Assembly: GCA_964504645.1 (NCBI GenBank)
Contig: CAZDGB010000189.1
Span: forward strand, 1-14,792
DNA length: 14,792 nt
Origin: CAZDGB01 sp964504645
Lineage (GTDB): Bacteria > Planctomycetota > Planctomycetia > Planctomycetales > Planctomycetaceae
Reading direction: 5' to 3'
Shown: positions 1 through 7,631 of the stretch, one piece after another
How positions within the stretch are numbered: the first letter of the stretch is position 1
Layout: each line of letters opens with the position of its first letter
Position numbers and translations under genes: made by a program
Notes under the pieces: model-generated
Seen by the model: the letters and a program-made list of their open reading frames with translations, nothing else
Databases searched by the model: none
What the model was told of the DNA's origin: nothing

Positions 1-62
1 ACGGATACTATGATTTCAACGCGTTCGCGGCAGCCAGAAACATTAAACTTCCCACCCCATAA
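1..62 (+). CDS. Possible C-terminal tail of an upstream gene (partial)
   Basis: The third forward frame is open from the window edge to a TAA at 60-62. It reads GYYDFNAFAAARNIKLPTP, which has the composition of a real protein end, unlike the out-of-frame translations around it. Only about 19 residues are visible, so no family can be named. It would converge on the minus-strand gene at 117-851, with the hairpin at 66-98 starting three bases after its stop. The frame could equally be open by chance. Confidence 0.35.
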   Translation, partial: GYYDFNAFAAARNIKLPTP

Positions 63-65
63 AGA

Positions 66-98
66 AAGCCCGGCTTCTGCAGAGCAGAAGCCGGGCTT
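66..98 (-). terminator. Intrinsic terminator of the PRC-barrel-like gene
   Basis: A perfect 15-bp stem has arms at 66-80 and 84-98 and a 3-base AGA loop. Read on the minus strand, the stem is followed by TCTTTAT, a short U-rich run, so it suits the minus-strand gene ending at 117. On the plus strand it is followed by CAGGG, so any effect on the upstream plus-strand gene would rest on the hairpin alone. Confidence 0.8.
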
Positions 99-116
99 CA
101 GGGAAGTGACTCGAAA

Positions 117-851
117 CTAGTTCGGCTGTTTCGGAGCCGGTTTCTTCGGCGTGGCGGGCGGCGCGGGGGTCGCCGACGGATTGGGTTTCGGCGTCTTCAG
201 GTCGGGCTTGGTCGGCGCCGGCTTCGTCGGGCGATCGGGGACCGGAGGCCGCGCGGCATCGCGGTCGTCGTCGAGATCGCGGTCCTTGGCGTCGCGATTG
301 CGGTCGCGGGCGTCGCGGCGTTCCTCCCGTTGCTCGCGGCGGAGGTCGCGATTCTCTTCGCGTTGTTCACGCCGGTCGCGGGCATCCTCGTCGAGATTCT
401 GACGGAACGTCGCGCGGCCGCGGCGGGCGTCGACGCCGAACGTCGTGAAGACCTTCTGGCGGTAGGCTGGGACGTAGTAATCCGGCCAGTCGTTCTGGGC
501 GAAGAACTGGACTTGCTCGAACCGGGCCGGGGCCAGGTCCACGAACACCACGCTATCGTCGTAGCGGAACGAAGCGGCGGCGTACGGAATCAGGTAATAC
601 TGCTCATCGTACGACGCGACGATGTAATCGATGCAGCCGCCGTCGCTGACGATGAAATCGACCACCTGGCCGGCGGCCTGTTCGTCCTGGATGAAGATGT
701 TGTACTTCATCGTCTGGCTGAGCCGCACGCCGTGCTCGCGGGCTTCCGGCCGGGGTTTCAGCCGCTCCGCCGTCTGGCTGGCGCCGATGCCGGCGCAGGC
801 GATGACGGCACAAGCCGCCGTGAGAGGAATCCACTGAGTGAAACGTTTCAT
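117..851 (-). CDS. Secreted PRC-barrel-like protein with Arg/Glu/Asp-rich and Pro/Lys-rich tail
   Basis: The product has 244 residues. Residues 1-24 are a signal peptide: a basic start, then a hydrophobic core ending near GIGAS. Residues about 43-116 resemble a PRC-barrel: short beta-like strands, a VVDFIVSDGG turn, then a YLIPYAAASF strand. PRC-barrel domains are small beta folds that bind partners or surfaces and are not enzymes. Residues about 154-200 are almost only Arg, Asp and Glu in repeats such as REQREE and RDARDRNRD. Residues 201-244 are Pro/Lys/Thr-rich and likely extended. The start is supported by AAGGAG 8 bases upstream. The gene stands alone, diverging from the PA14 gene and ending at a hairpin terminator. 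The PRC call rests on pattern only. A periplasmic or envelope location is inferred from the signal peptide, and the function is unknown. Confidence 0.8.
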   Translation of the reverse strand: MKRFTQWIPLTAACAVIACAGIGASQTAERLKPRPEAREHGVRLSQTMKYNIFIQDEQAAGQVVDFIVSDGGCIDYIVASYDEQYYLIPYAAASFRYDDSVVFVDLAPARFEQVQFFAQNDWPDYYVPAYRQKVFTTFGVDARRGRATFRQNLDEDARDRREQREENRDLRREQREERRDARDRNRDAKDRDLDDDRDAARPPVPDRPTKPAPTKPDLKTPKPNPSATPAPPATPKKPAPKQPN

Positions 852-1204
852 TGCGATCGCTCCTTACAAATGTGCTCCATGCCGGCCCTCTCCACAACGA
901 GACGGCGGTCTGTTTCCTGAAAATGACGCCTATGCAAGGTGCGTGCCTGCGCGCAAGCGGAACGGCGTCCGCCAGCGTTTTGGCGGATATCGGCTGCAAA
1001 TGGACTCGCAGCGATCAAGTACGCGTGAGTCCGGAATGCCATCGATGCTTGCTCAATCACCGGGATGGTCCATGAAAGTCCATCGCGATATGAATGAGTT
1101 CAGCGCCATCGAGCGATCTGCATTCTCGGTGAAGGCTCTTGCATCCGGCCGGCGGTTCGATCAAGATACTGGTCTTTCGTTCCCTGTTTCGGAGATCGCG
1201 CTCG
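852..1204. other. Gene-free divergent intergenic region
   Basis: This is about 350 bases between two divergently read genes. It holds the AAGGAG site of the minus-strand gene and, at 1191-1195, a GGAGA site 9 bases before the plus-strand PA14 start. A 7-bp hairpin with a 6-base loop lies at 968-987. Reading frames cross the region, but none has a credible start, composition or domain. Both promoters should lie here, yet I found no convincing -35/-10 pair. A small RNA cannot be excluded. Confidence 0.6.
860..865 (-). promoter_or_regulatory. Ribosome binding site of the PRC-barrel-like gene
   Basis: Read on the minus strand this is AAGGAG, 8 bases before the ATG at 849-851. It is one of the strongest Shine-Dalgarno sites in the window and fixes the start of that gene. 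Confidence 0.7.
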
Positions 1205-2182
1205 ATGTCCGTGACGGCTCCCTGGATTGTTGTGGCCCTCGCCTCGTCGTCATTTGCGGCGGAGACGGCGAACGGCTTGAACGTCGAATTCTTCCGCGAC
1301 CGCGAATTGAAGTCGCCTGTCGCCCGGCGGATCGATCCCAACATCGATTGGCACTGGGCCTACGCCCGGCCTCATCCCGATGTCCCGGCCGATCACTTTT
1401 CCGCGCGGTGGAGCGGCTGGATCAAAGCGCCGCAAGCCGGCCGGTACAATCTGACATTGATGGGGGACGACGGCTTTCGGTTATCTCTCGACGGCCTGCC
1501 GGTGATCGATGCGTGGAAAGGTGGCAGCCCGAAATCGGCAACAGTCGAACTAACGGGCCGGCCGCAAGCGATCGAAATCGAGTATTGCGAATTCGACCGC
1601 GGCGCGTGGCTGACGTTCTGGTGGCAGCCGCTGGGCGTCGACCGGCCGTCGATTGTGCCGGCCGAGGCGCTGTTTCCGGACGAGGAGAGCGCGAACGCCA
1701 AAGCAAAGAAGAAACGCATGCCGGCACACGGTCTGATCGCCGACTATTTCAGCGGCGGCTTCAAAAAGCCGCTGGGCCGCAGCCTGGTCCATCGTACCGA
1801 GGCGATCTGGGGCGATTGGTCCGCAGAACCGGGCGGGCCGGTCGATGGCGCGGCGCGCTATAACGGGTTTCTCGTTCCGCCGAAAAGCGGCCGTTACAAA
1901 CTGATGGCGTACGCCGACGACCGCTTGCGGGTCTGGATCGACGACAAGCCGGTGCTGGAAGCGAAATGGGAACAGGAGCGCGGGCAGAGCAATACGTTCG
2001 TCGATCTGCAGGCCGAGACCGCCCACGCGATTACCATCGAATACGAAGACCACGGCAACTGGGGCTCGTATTTTCTCCACTGGATTCCGCCGGAAACGGA
2101 ACACGAAGTCAGCATTCCGTGCGAGGCGCTCTATCCGACGAAGCAATCGCTACCGAAGGGGATCGGCGTCGGAACGAAGTGA
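1205..2182 (+). CDS. Secreted protein with two PA14 domains
   Basis: The product has 325 residues. PA14 domains are beta-barrel carbohydrate-binding modules common in secreted planctomycete proteins. Residues 1-19 form a signal peptide ending SSSFAA. PA14 domain 1 spans about 24-158, with F-AGRYNLTLMGDDGFRLSLDG as its core strands. A Lys-rich linker follows at 164-171. Domain 2 spans about 174-312 and carries the matching SGRYKLMAYADDRLRVWIDD core. Each ends with an EALFP or EALYP strand, so the copies are an internal duplication. There is no catalytic domain. I chose ATG 1205 because GGAGA lies 9 bases upstream and it places the signal peptide at the terminus. A TTG-started extension from 1139 would bury the signal. 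A surface glycan-binding role is inferred. A small membrane-protein gene follows after 38 bases. Confidence 0.87.
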   Translation: MSVTAPWIVVALASSSFAAETANGLNVEFFRDRELKSPVARRIDPNIDWHWAYARPHPDVPADHFSARWSGWIKAPQAGRYNLTLMGDDGFRLSLDGLPVIDAWKGGSPKSATVELTGRPQAIEIEYCEFDRGAWLTFWWQPLGVDRPSIVPAEALFPDEESANAKAKKKRMPAHGLIADYFSGGFKKPLGRSLVHRTEAIWGDWSAEPGGPVDGAARYNGFLVPPKSGRYKLMAYADDRLRVWIDDKPVLEAKWEQERGQSNTFVDLQAETAHAITIEYEDHGNWGSYFLHWIPPETEHEVSIPCEALYPTKQSLPKGIGVGTK

Positions 2183-2220
2183 CGAAATTTTGCTCGAAAG
2201 ACCTGAGCAGGCGAAAGCCG

Positions 2221-2436
2221 ATGGAAATGATTCTAGGCCCGCTTGTCGGCCTCTATCTGGCGATTGGATTCGTCGTGCTGTTCTATCGGCTGCGAGAGCG
2301 ATCCGCGCGATTGAACGCGGCCAACCCGTGCACCGCCGATCCGTGGGCGTGGATCGTCGTCGCGGCGCTGTGGCCGTTGTATTTTCGCGATCAGCGCCGG
2401 ACGAGTGAGACGCCGGAGAATCGCGAGGAGGGCTGA
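2221..2436 (+). CDS. Small membrane protein, 71 residues
   Basis: The product is not recognised as a named family. It has two hydrophobic stretches: residues 4-22 (ILGPLVGLYLAIGFVVLFY) and about 42-55 (WAWIVVAALWPLYF). They are separated by a basic, polar loop (RLRERSARLNAANP) and followed by a charged tail. This suggests a two-pass or one-and-a-half-pass inner-membrane peptide. The start ATG at 2221 lies 38 bases after the PA14 gene stop on the same strand, so the two could be co-transcribed. The ribosome binding site is weak (AGCAGG). ATG 2227 is an alternative start. The convincing membrane pattern and low-complexity end make it more likely a gene than a chance frame. Confidence 0.6.
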   Translation: MEMILGPLVGLYLAIGFVVLFYRLRERSARLNAANPCTADPWAWIVVAALWPLYFRDQRRTSETPENREEG

Positions 2437-2458
2437 AGCGGCGTGAGCGCAAGAAAAA

Positions 2459-2483
2459 AGCCGACGGGGGCGGCCCGTCGGCT
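2459..2483 (-). terminator. Intrinsic terminator closing the transporter/cytochrome run
   Basis: A 10-bp perfect stem has arms at 2459-2468 and 2474-2483 and a 5-base loop. On the minus strand it is followed by an uninterrupted run of six Ts then CTT (2451-2459 on the plus strand is mostly A). This is a textbook Rho-independent terminator, 20 bases after the cytochrome gene's stop. Confidence 0.88.
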
Positions 2484-2502
2484 GCTTGATCGTGCACCAC
2501 GT

Positions 2503-2904
2503 TCAGTCGTTCTTGCCGGGGAGTTTGCCTTCCTTGATGAGGTCTTCGTAGACGGCGCCGGCGGCGTTTTTCTCTTTCACCGATTTGTCCCAGGCGGCCT
2601 TGAAGATCTTCAGCGCTTCGTCCTTCTTCTTTTCCTTGTCGGCGGCGGTGAAGTCCTTGTGCTTGAACTGGTCGTGGAAGACCTTGCCGAAATCGTTCAG
2701 GCCGTGGCCTTTGGCCTTCTTGTCGGCGCCGGGCTTGTGGCAGACGTCGCACTTCATCTTGAGGCCGTCGACGGTCTCCAGAAACTTCTTGTGCGATTCC
2801 TCGTCCTTGTAACCCTCTTTCAGATAGCCCGGCAGCGACGGAAACGCGTACGCCGACGAACCGATCAACATCAGAGCCAAAGTCCAGCACGTAACCTGCT
2901 TCAT
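2503..2904 (-). CDS. Small secreted mono-haem cytochrome c-like protein
   Basis: The product has 133 residues. Residues 1-20 are a signal peptide ending SSAYA before FPS, so the mature protein is exported. One CXXCH haem-c attachment motif is visible at residues 52-56 (CDVCH). His is the proximal haem ligand, and several His or Met residues could be the sixth. The rest is very Lys-rich (KKDEALKIFKAAW), predicted mostly helical, and has no second motif. It lacks the usual full class I cytochrome length after the haem site and may be a family specific to planctomycetes. The start at 2904 is preferred over an upstream in-frame start at 2949, because it places the signal peptide first. It is the last gene before a strong terminator and sits 73 bases after the symporter, with a hairpin between. 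Periplasmic electron transfer is inferred. Confidence 0.8.
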   Translation of the reverse strand: MKQVTCWTLALMLIGSSAYAFPSLPGYLKEGYKDEESHKKFLETVDGLKMKCDVCHKPGADKKAKGHGLNDFGKVFHDQFKHKDFTAADKEKKKDEALKIFKAAWDKSVKEKNAAGAVYEDLIKEGKLPGKND

Positions 2905-2942
2905 CGCATGACCTGCTTTCTGAGTGGGAGTTGCGCCGCGCG

Positions 2943-2968
2943 GAACCACCGCGCCGCTGCGGTGGTTC
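2943..2968 (-). other. Hairpin without a U-tract between symporter and cytochrome genes
   Basis: A perfect 10-bp stem has arms at 2943-2952 and 2959-2968 and a 6-base loop. Neither strand has a T-run after it, so it is not a standard intrinsic terminator. It could stabilise or process the mRNA between the symporter and the cytochrome gene, or slow transcription at that point. Confidence 0.5.
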
Positions 2969-2977
2969 GGTTGTACT

Positions 2978-4774
2978 TCACGGTTTAGGCGTTGGCAATG
3001 ACGGCGCTTCGAAGAACTGCGCCACGTGTTCCGCGCGCGGGGGCCTAGTGGCGAGGCAGACGGTGATGCCCGTGACGGCGGACATCAAGAGGCCCCACAC
3101 GACCGGCTCCATGCCCAGCACAAAGTAGGGCCGGAAGCCTTTCGCCATGCCGATCGTCTGGTCGGCGCCGAGCCATTGGCGCAAATCGCCCGTCAGTCCG
3201 GTGCCGACAAGCAGCTGCACCCACCCGCCGTCGGGCTGGGAAACGGCGGCAGAGACCTGGCCGAGTCCGAACAAGAGCAGCACGGTTCCCGCGCCGGCGA
3301 GCATCGCGGAGATCGCGCCGGCCGCGGTCGCCCGCCGCCAGTAGCACGCCATCAGCATTGGAATCGCCAGCGCCGAAGCGCCGCACGACGTGCTCATCAC
3401 AACGAGGGCCTGCAGATAATCGGGCGGGTTGAGGTTGGCGGCGACCGCCAGCACGCCGATGACGATCATCGACGTGTTCGTCCAGAACTTGAGCTGATGC
3501 GTGCTCGCGTTGGGATTGATGAACCGCAGATAGACGTCCTGCACCAGCCCGGAGGCGATCACCAAGAGGTAGCAGCTCACAGTTGCCATGATCGCCCCGA
3601 AGGGGGCGGCGAGAATCAACGAGGTGATCATCCAGCCGCCGGGAAGGTGCTGCGGCAAATTGATCGCCAGCCGGGGGATGATCTCGTCGGTCTTGTCGAG
3701 ATGCGGGTAGATCGTCCGGCCGCAGATGCAGATCACGATCAGCGGGAGATAGATGCAGCAGTTATAACACGAGAGGAGGAAGATCGACTTCCGCATCACC
3801 TCGGTGTTGGAAGCCGCCATCACGCGGACCATGCTCGCCGGCGACGACCAGCCGCCCCACACCCAGACGAAGAAGAATGAGACGGCAAGGCTGACGGGCA
3901 GAAACTGGTGGTTCGGATCCTGCGAATAGCCCGGCCCGGAGGCGATGCCCATCGACGTGTGCTGGACGGCGGTGAGCGTGGCCTGTTCCATGCTGCCGGT
4001 GATCGTATCCTGCCCGGATTCGCGCGCGACAGCCGCCAACGCGAGCACCAGCAGGACCGCCACGCCGAAGAACATCATCACGCTCTGGAACAGGTCGGTC
4101 CACACGGAGGCGAGGAACCCGCCGATGAGCGTATAGCCGATGACGGTGACCGAGAACACCGCGAGTCCGACGTAGTAGGCGACGTCGATCTTGACGTTGG
4201 CGTCTTCGGACAGGACGAGGCCGTCTTCATTGGGGGCGGCGTTCGACTTGAACGACAGCAAATCGCCGGCGGAGAGCTTCATCACGATCGCGCCGGCTTT
4301 GAACTGGGCGACCATCATCAGGCTCATGAACAGCATGATGAGCAGCGACGCCGTCAGCCCGACGCGCGGATCGTCGAACCGCGTGCGCAACAAATCCGGC
4401 ACGGTGATGGCGTTCGCCTTCCGCGACATTTGCGCCAGCCGCTTGCCGAGAATGGTGAAGCCGGTGAGCGGCACGACCATGTAGCTGCCGATCCACAGCG
4501 CGACGATCCAGCCGTAGCTGTAGACGAGCGACGGGAATCCCATGAACGTGCCGCCGCTCTGCACGGTCGCCGTCAGGGCCAGGGCCCACGCGCCGAGCCC
4601 GCGGTTGCCGAGGAAGAAGCCTTCCAGGAACTTCTTCTTGTCCATCGCGGCCTGGGCCAATGTTCCCAGGTAGACGGACGCGGCGATGAAGACCAGGAGC
4701 GCGACAAACACCATGGCGCCGGGCTTGTCGGCGGGCTGCGCGGTCTCGGCCAGCAGGAGGGTGAAATCAAGCAT
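2978..4774 (-). CDS. Sodium:solute symporter (SSS family), PanF-like context
   Basis: The product has 598 residues and is a polytopic inner-membrane protein with about 13 hydrophobic segments. It shows SSS hallmarks: a TVQSGGTFMGFPSLVYSYGW segment near 70-89 where the family's substrate-side TM1 lies, and a GGFLASVWTDLFQSVMMFFG signature at about 218-237. The segment near 390-412 (AAPFGAIMATVSCYLLVIA) matches the helix where many members have an ST-DS motif; here it reads ATVSCY. SSS proteins couple sodium entry to uptake of a small solute such as pantothenate, proline or acetate. The substrate here is not readable. ATG 4774 has GGAGG 6 bases upstream and overlaps the YhdT-type gene by 8 bases, so translation is probably coupled. 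That pairing matches E. coli yhdT-panF, making pantothenate one candidate. A longer N-terminal extension from 4825 would be mostly Arg. Confidence 0.88.
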   Translation of the reverse strand: MLDFTLLLAETAQPADKPGAMVFVALLVFIAASVYLGTLAQAAMDKKKFLEGFFLGNRGLGAWALALTATVQSGGTFMGFPSLVYSYGWIVALWIGSYMVVPLTGFTILGKRLAQMSRKANAITVPDLLRTRFDDPRVGLTASLLIMLFMSLMMVAQFKAGAIVMKLSAGDLLSFKSNAAPNEDGLVLSEDANVKIDVAYYVGLAVFSVTVIGYTLIGGFLASVWTDLFQSVMMFFGVAVLLVLALAAVARESGQDTITGSMEQATLTAVQHTSMGIASGPGYSQDPNHQFLPVSLAVSFFFVWVWGGWSSPASMVRVMAASNTEVMRKSIFLLSCYNCCIYLPLIVICICGRTIYPHLDKTDEIIPRLAINLPQHLPGGWMITSLILAAPFGAIMATVSCYLLVIASGLVQDVYLRFINPNASTHQLKFWTNTSMIVIGVLAVAANLNPPDYLQALVVMSTSCGASALAIPMLMACYWRRATAAGAISAMLAGAGTVLLLFGLGQVSAAVSQPDGGWVQLLVGTGLTGDLRQWLGADQTIGMAKGFRPYFVLGMEPVVWGLLMSAVTGITVCLATRPPRAEHVAQFFEAPSLPTPKP

Positions 4775-5069
4775 CGTCACCCTCCGGCGCCGGCGGCGCG
4801 TCGTCGGTTTCGCCCAAGTCGGCATCCTGCATGAATCCGAACGCGAACACGCCGGAGATCAGCGTGCACAGTCCCCACGGCAGAACGACGCCGTAGAAAA
4901 TCCAATCCGGGAAGCCGAGCACGAACTTCAACTGCTCGGGCTGGAGGTTGTAGCCGTACTTCGCGCAATACCCGACCGACCAGCACATCGCGACGAACCA
5001 GATCGTCGCGGCGGCCAGCGCTTCGCGGCGGGCGGAGCGGAACAGGGGATCTTCGGCAGGCTCTGGCAT
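4767..5069 (-). CDS. yhdT: YhdT-like DUF997 small membrane protein
   Basis: The product has 100 residues. It fits the DUF997/YhdT pattern: an acidic start followed by DPLFRSARREA, hydrophobic helix 1 at about 20-35, a GFPDW turn at 52-56, hydrophobic helix 2 at about 57-80, then an acidic C-terminus. Proteins of this family are two-helix membrane proteins that sit beside SSS symporters, classically panF, and are thought to be their small partner. Their exact role is not established. The last codons overlap the symporter start by 8 bases, which supports coupled translation and a fixed ratio of the two proteins. GGAG lies 7 bases before the ATG. The upstream dedA gene ends 60 bases earlier. The gene symbol is by family resemblance, not proof of orthology. 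Confidence 0.82.
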   Translation of the reverse strand: MPEPAEDPLFRSARREALAAATIWFVAMCWSVGYCAKYGYNLQPEQLKFVLGFPDWIFYGVVLPWGLCTLISGVFAFGFMQDADLGETDDAPPAPEGDDA

Positions 5070-5120
5070 GAATTGACTCCAGGTTCAGCGCAATGGAAAA
5101 AAGAGGAACGTCACAAAGAG

Positions 5121-5129
5121 CGCTTGCGC

Positions 5130-5136
<7 letters not shown>
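5121..5136. repeat. Short GC-rich repeat CGCTTGCGCTTAGCGG, copy 1
   Basis: This sixteen-base sequence overlaps the stop codon of the dedA gene. The same sequence with one change (C for A) occurs at 13699-13714, just after the topoisomerase stop. Both copies lie at gene 3' ends, but in opposite orientation relative to the gene. Two copies is thin evidence for a family. Confidence 0.4.
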
Positions 5137-5807
<671 letters not shown>

Positions 5808-5825
5808 GACGCTTCCGACTTTTCC

Positions 5826-7430
5826 TCAGAACCAGTCGATGATCTTGAGTTCCTGCAGTTTCGACAGCATCGACATGACTGCAAACAGGGTAAAGAACGT
5901 CCCGCCCAGCGCGAGGCCGATCCGGGGAAACCACCCGGGACGCAATTCCTTCGGCAGCAGCGTCAGATTCACGGACAGAACGTGAAAGCAACTGAAGCCG
6001 AGAGCATAGTTGTAAATCATTGTGGAGATGGTGAGCAACTGCGTCCCGTCCACAAACATCAGCATCAAGAGACCAATGGTTGCATAGGCGATCAACGTCC
6101 CGAAGTAGAGCCGGCCGATGTGCCGGGCCTCCCACTTACGGAGCATCGGCAGTCCGGTCCAGAAGACGTCGATCCAGCGGCGGAGCACGCCGTCGGCCGT
6201 CGCCGCACAACTCGTTCCCAATACCAACAGACCGCAGAACAGCGTCAAGAACCAGAACAGCGGGCTCATCGACGAACCGAACTGCTCGCCCATCGCCTGT
6301 CCGACGTTGAGCGCGGTCATGGCGGCTGCCGTATTGGGGTCCGCCAGTATCGTGTTCGGCGGCAGAAAGACCCGCGACAGCATGCTGGGGAGCGCCAAGC
6401 CGATAAAGCAGGCCGGCATCCACACGCACCACTGCTCTCGCATCACGTGGCGCACCCAGCCGAACCACCGCGGCAGCGTCTGGCTGTTGACCGGAAAGAC
6501 CATGCCGACATGCGACAATTCGATCGCGTGCCCGCCAACGACGCTGGGAATCGCGCCGACATGCCGGCCCATCCCCCAGCCCTGATCGCGGGTGTAGCTG
6601 CTGATCGGCGTGTTGGTCAGTCCCCCGTTGCCGGCAATCGCCGCCATCGCCATCACCAGGCTTATGACCGTCATGTCGATCGTCGGCAGCGGACGGCCTT
6701 CCCATAGCGCGAGAAAGACGTTGTCGAGGTTGTCACCGCCCGGTTCCAGCGGCACGATCGGCACATTGCCGAATTTGACGAACCCGGTGATCAGATTCTC
6801 CCACACGGCAGGCGAAGAGAAGAAGACCGCGATGAGCGTCAGAAACGTCAAGACGAACACCAGCTTGAATGTCATCACGGCCTTCATCGAGTTGTAGACT
6901 TTCCCCCCGACCAGCAGTGGGATCAGCAACGCGGCGAACAGCAGGCACGAGACGGTGTTGTACTCGACCGGAATCTCCTTCAAGTTCGGCACTTCACCGT
7001 AATACAACGTCAAGAGCGGGATGGAGGCACTTTTGGCGAGATATGGCATGAACGAACCGAAATCGAGCAGCAGGTACAGTCCGACCCAGAACATCGGACC
7101 GGGCAGCATGCGAAACTTGCCGGTGAAGATCGGCTCGCCGCTGTAGAGGGTGTAACGGCTGATTTCGACATTGTAGATCGTCTGCCCCAGGATGCTCAGC
7201 GTCGCCAGCCAGAACAATCCACCGCCGAACCGCGCGGTGATCAGCGGCCCCGTGAGCCATTCCCCGCCGCCGATCGCCGCTGCCCCCATCACCAATCCGG
7301 GGCCGAGCATCGACGTCCAGTTGCGAAGATGGAACACCGGCGGTTCGGGCAAATCGCCGGCGTCCCAGCGCGGCATCTGCGTCGAACCGGGATGCGGCGG
7401 CGTAAAATCGGTGGTCGAGTCGTTCGCCAT
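5826..7430 (-). CDS. Nramp-like APC-superfamily transporter lacking classical metal motifs
   Basis: The product has 534 residues and about 12 hydrophobic segments. It starts with a Pro-rich cytoplasmic tail, then GPGLVMGAAAIGGGEW at 43-58, which is TM1 in the Nramp-like LeuT fold. Classical Nramp proteins carry DPGN in TM1 and MPH in TM6 as manganese/iron ligands. Here TM1 reads AIGGGE, and the TM6 region near 262-278 reads AAIAGNGGLTNTPIS, with neither motif. It therefore belongs to a divergent group often labelled Nramp but with unproven substrate. ATG 7430 was chosen because the hydrophobic part begins soon after. No clear Shine-Dalgarno site is visible. The open frame continues upstream to 8960 only because it shadows the FG-GAP gene on the other strand. 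It leads the minus-strand run of membrane genes, and dedA follows 18 bases later. Substrate unknown. Confidence 0.8.
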   Translation of the reverse strand: MANDSTTDFTPPHPGSTQMPRWDAGDLPEPPVFHLRNWTSMLGPGLVMGAAAIGGGEWLTGPLITARFGGGLFWLATLSILGQTIYNVEISRYTLYSGEPIFTGKFRMLPGPMFWVGLYLLLDFGSFMPYLAKSASIPLLTLYYGEVPNLKEIPVEYNTVSCLLFAALLIPLLVGGKVYNSMKAVMTFKLVFVLTFLTLIAVFFSSPAVWENLITGFVKFGNVPIVPLEPGGDNLDNVFLALWEGRPLPTIDMTVISLVMAMAAIAGNGGLTNTPISSYTRDQGWGMGRHVGAIPSVVGGHAIELSHVGMVFPVNSQTLPRWFGWVRHVMREQWCVWMPACFIGLALPSMLSRVFLPPNTILADPNTAAAMTALNVGQAMGEQFGSSMSPLFWFLTLFCGLLVLGTSCAATADGVLRRWIDVFWTGLPMLRKWEARHIGRLYFGTLIAYATIGLLMLMFVDGTQLLTISTMIYNYALGFSCFHVLSVNLTLLPKELRPGWFPRIGLALGGTFFTLFAVMSMLSKLQELKIIDWF

Positions 7431-7631
7431 GCGAAGTCGATCAAGGGGGGAGTTTTGGGGAGAGCGCAATCCGCAAACCCAAGATGGTAGTCGCTGCCCG
7501 GACCGGATGCGAGGGTGAAACACCGCGTTCGGGCGGGGTTTTCCCGATCCATTCGCACAGACTGGAATCTCATTCCTCAGCGGCGTAACTTGCCCGCATT
7601 CGTTCCTTTTCCGGATGCTTAAGGTCTCGTC

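Noticed and set aside
151..402. Plus-strand Ser/Arg-rich frame of 83 codons
   Set aside because: It is the complement of the Arg/Asp/Glu tail of the PRC-barrel-like gene and has no independent support.
838..1863. Plus-strand frame of 341 codons across the intergenic region and PA14 start
   Set aside because: It has no signal, motif or ribosome site, and overlaps the well-supported PA14 frame.
4775..4825. Longer symporter start at 4825
   Set aside because: The extension would be an Arg run made by out-of-frame reading of the YhdT gene. ATG 4774 has GGAGG at the right distance.
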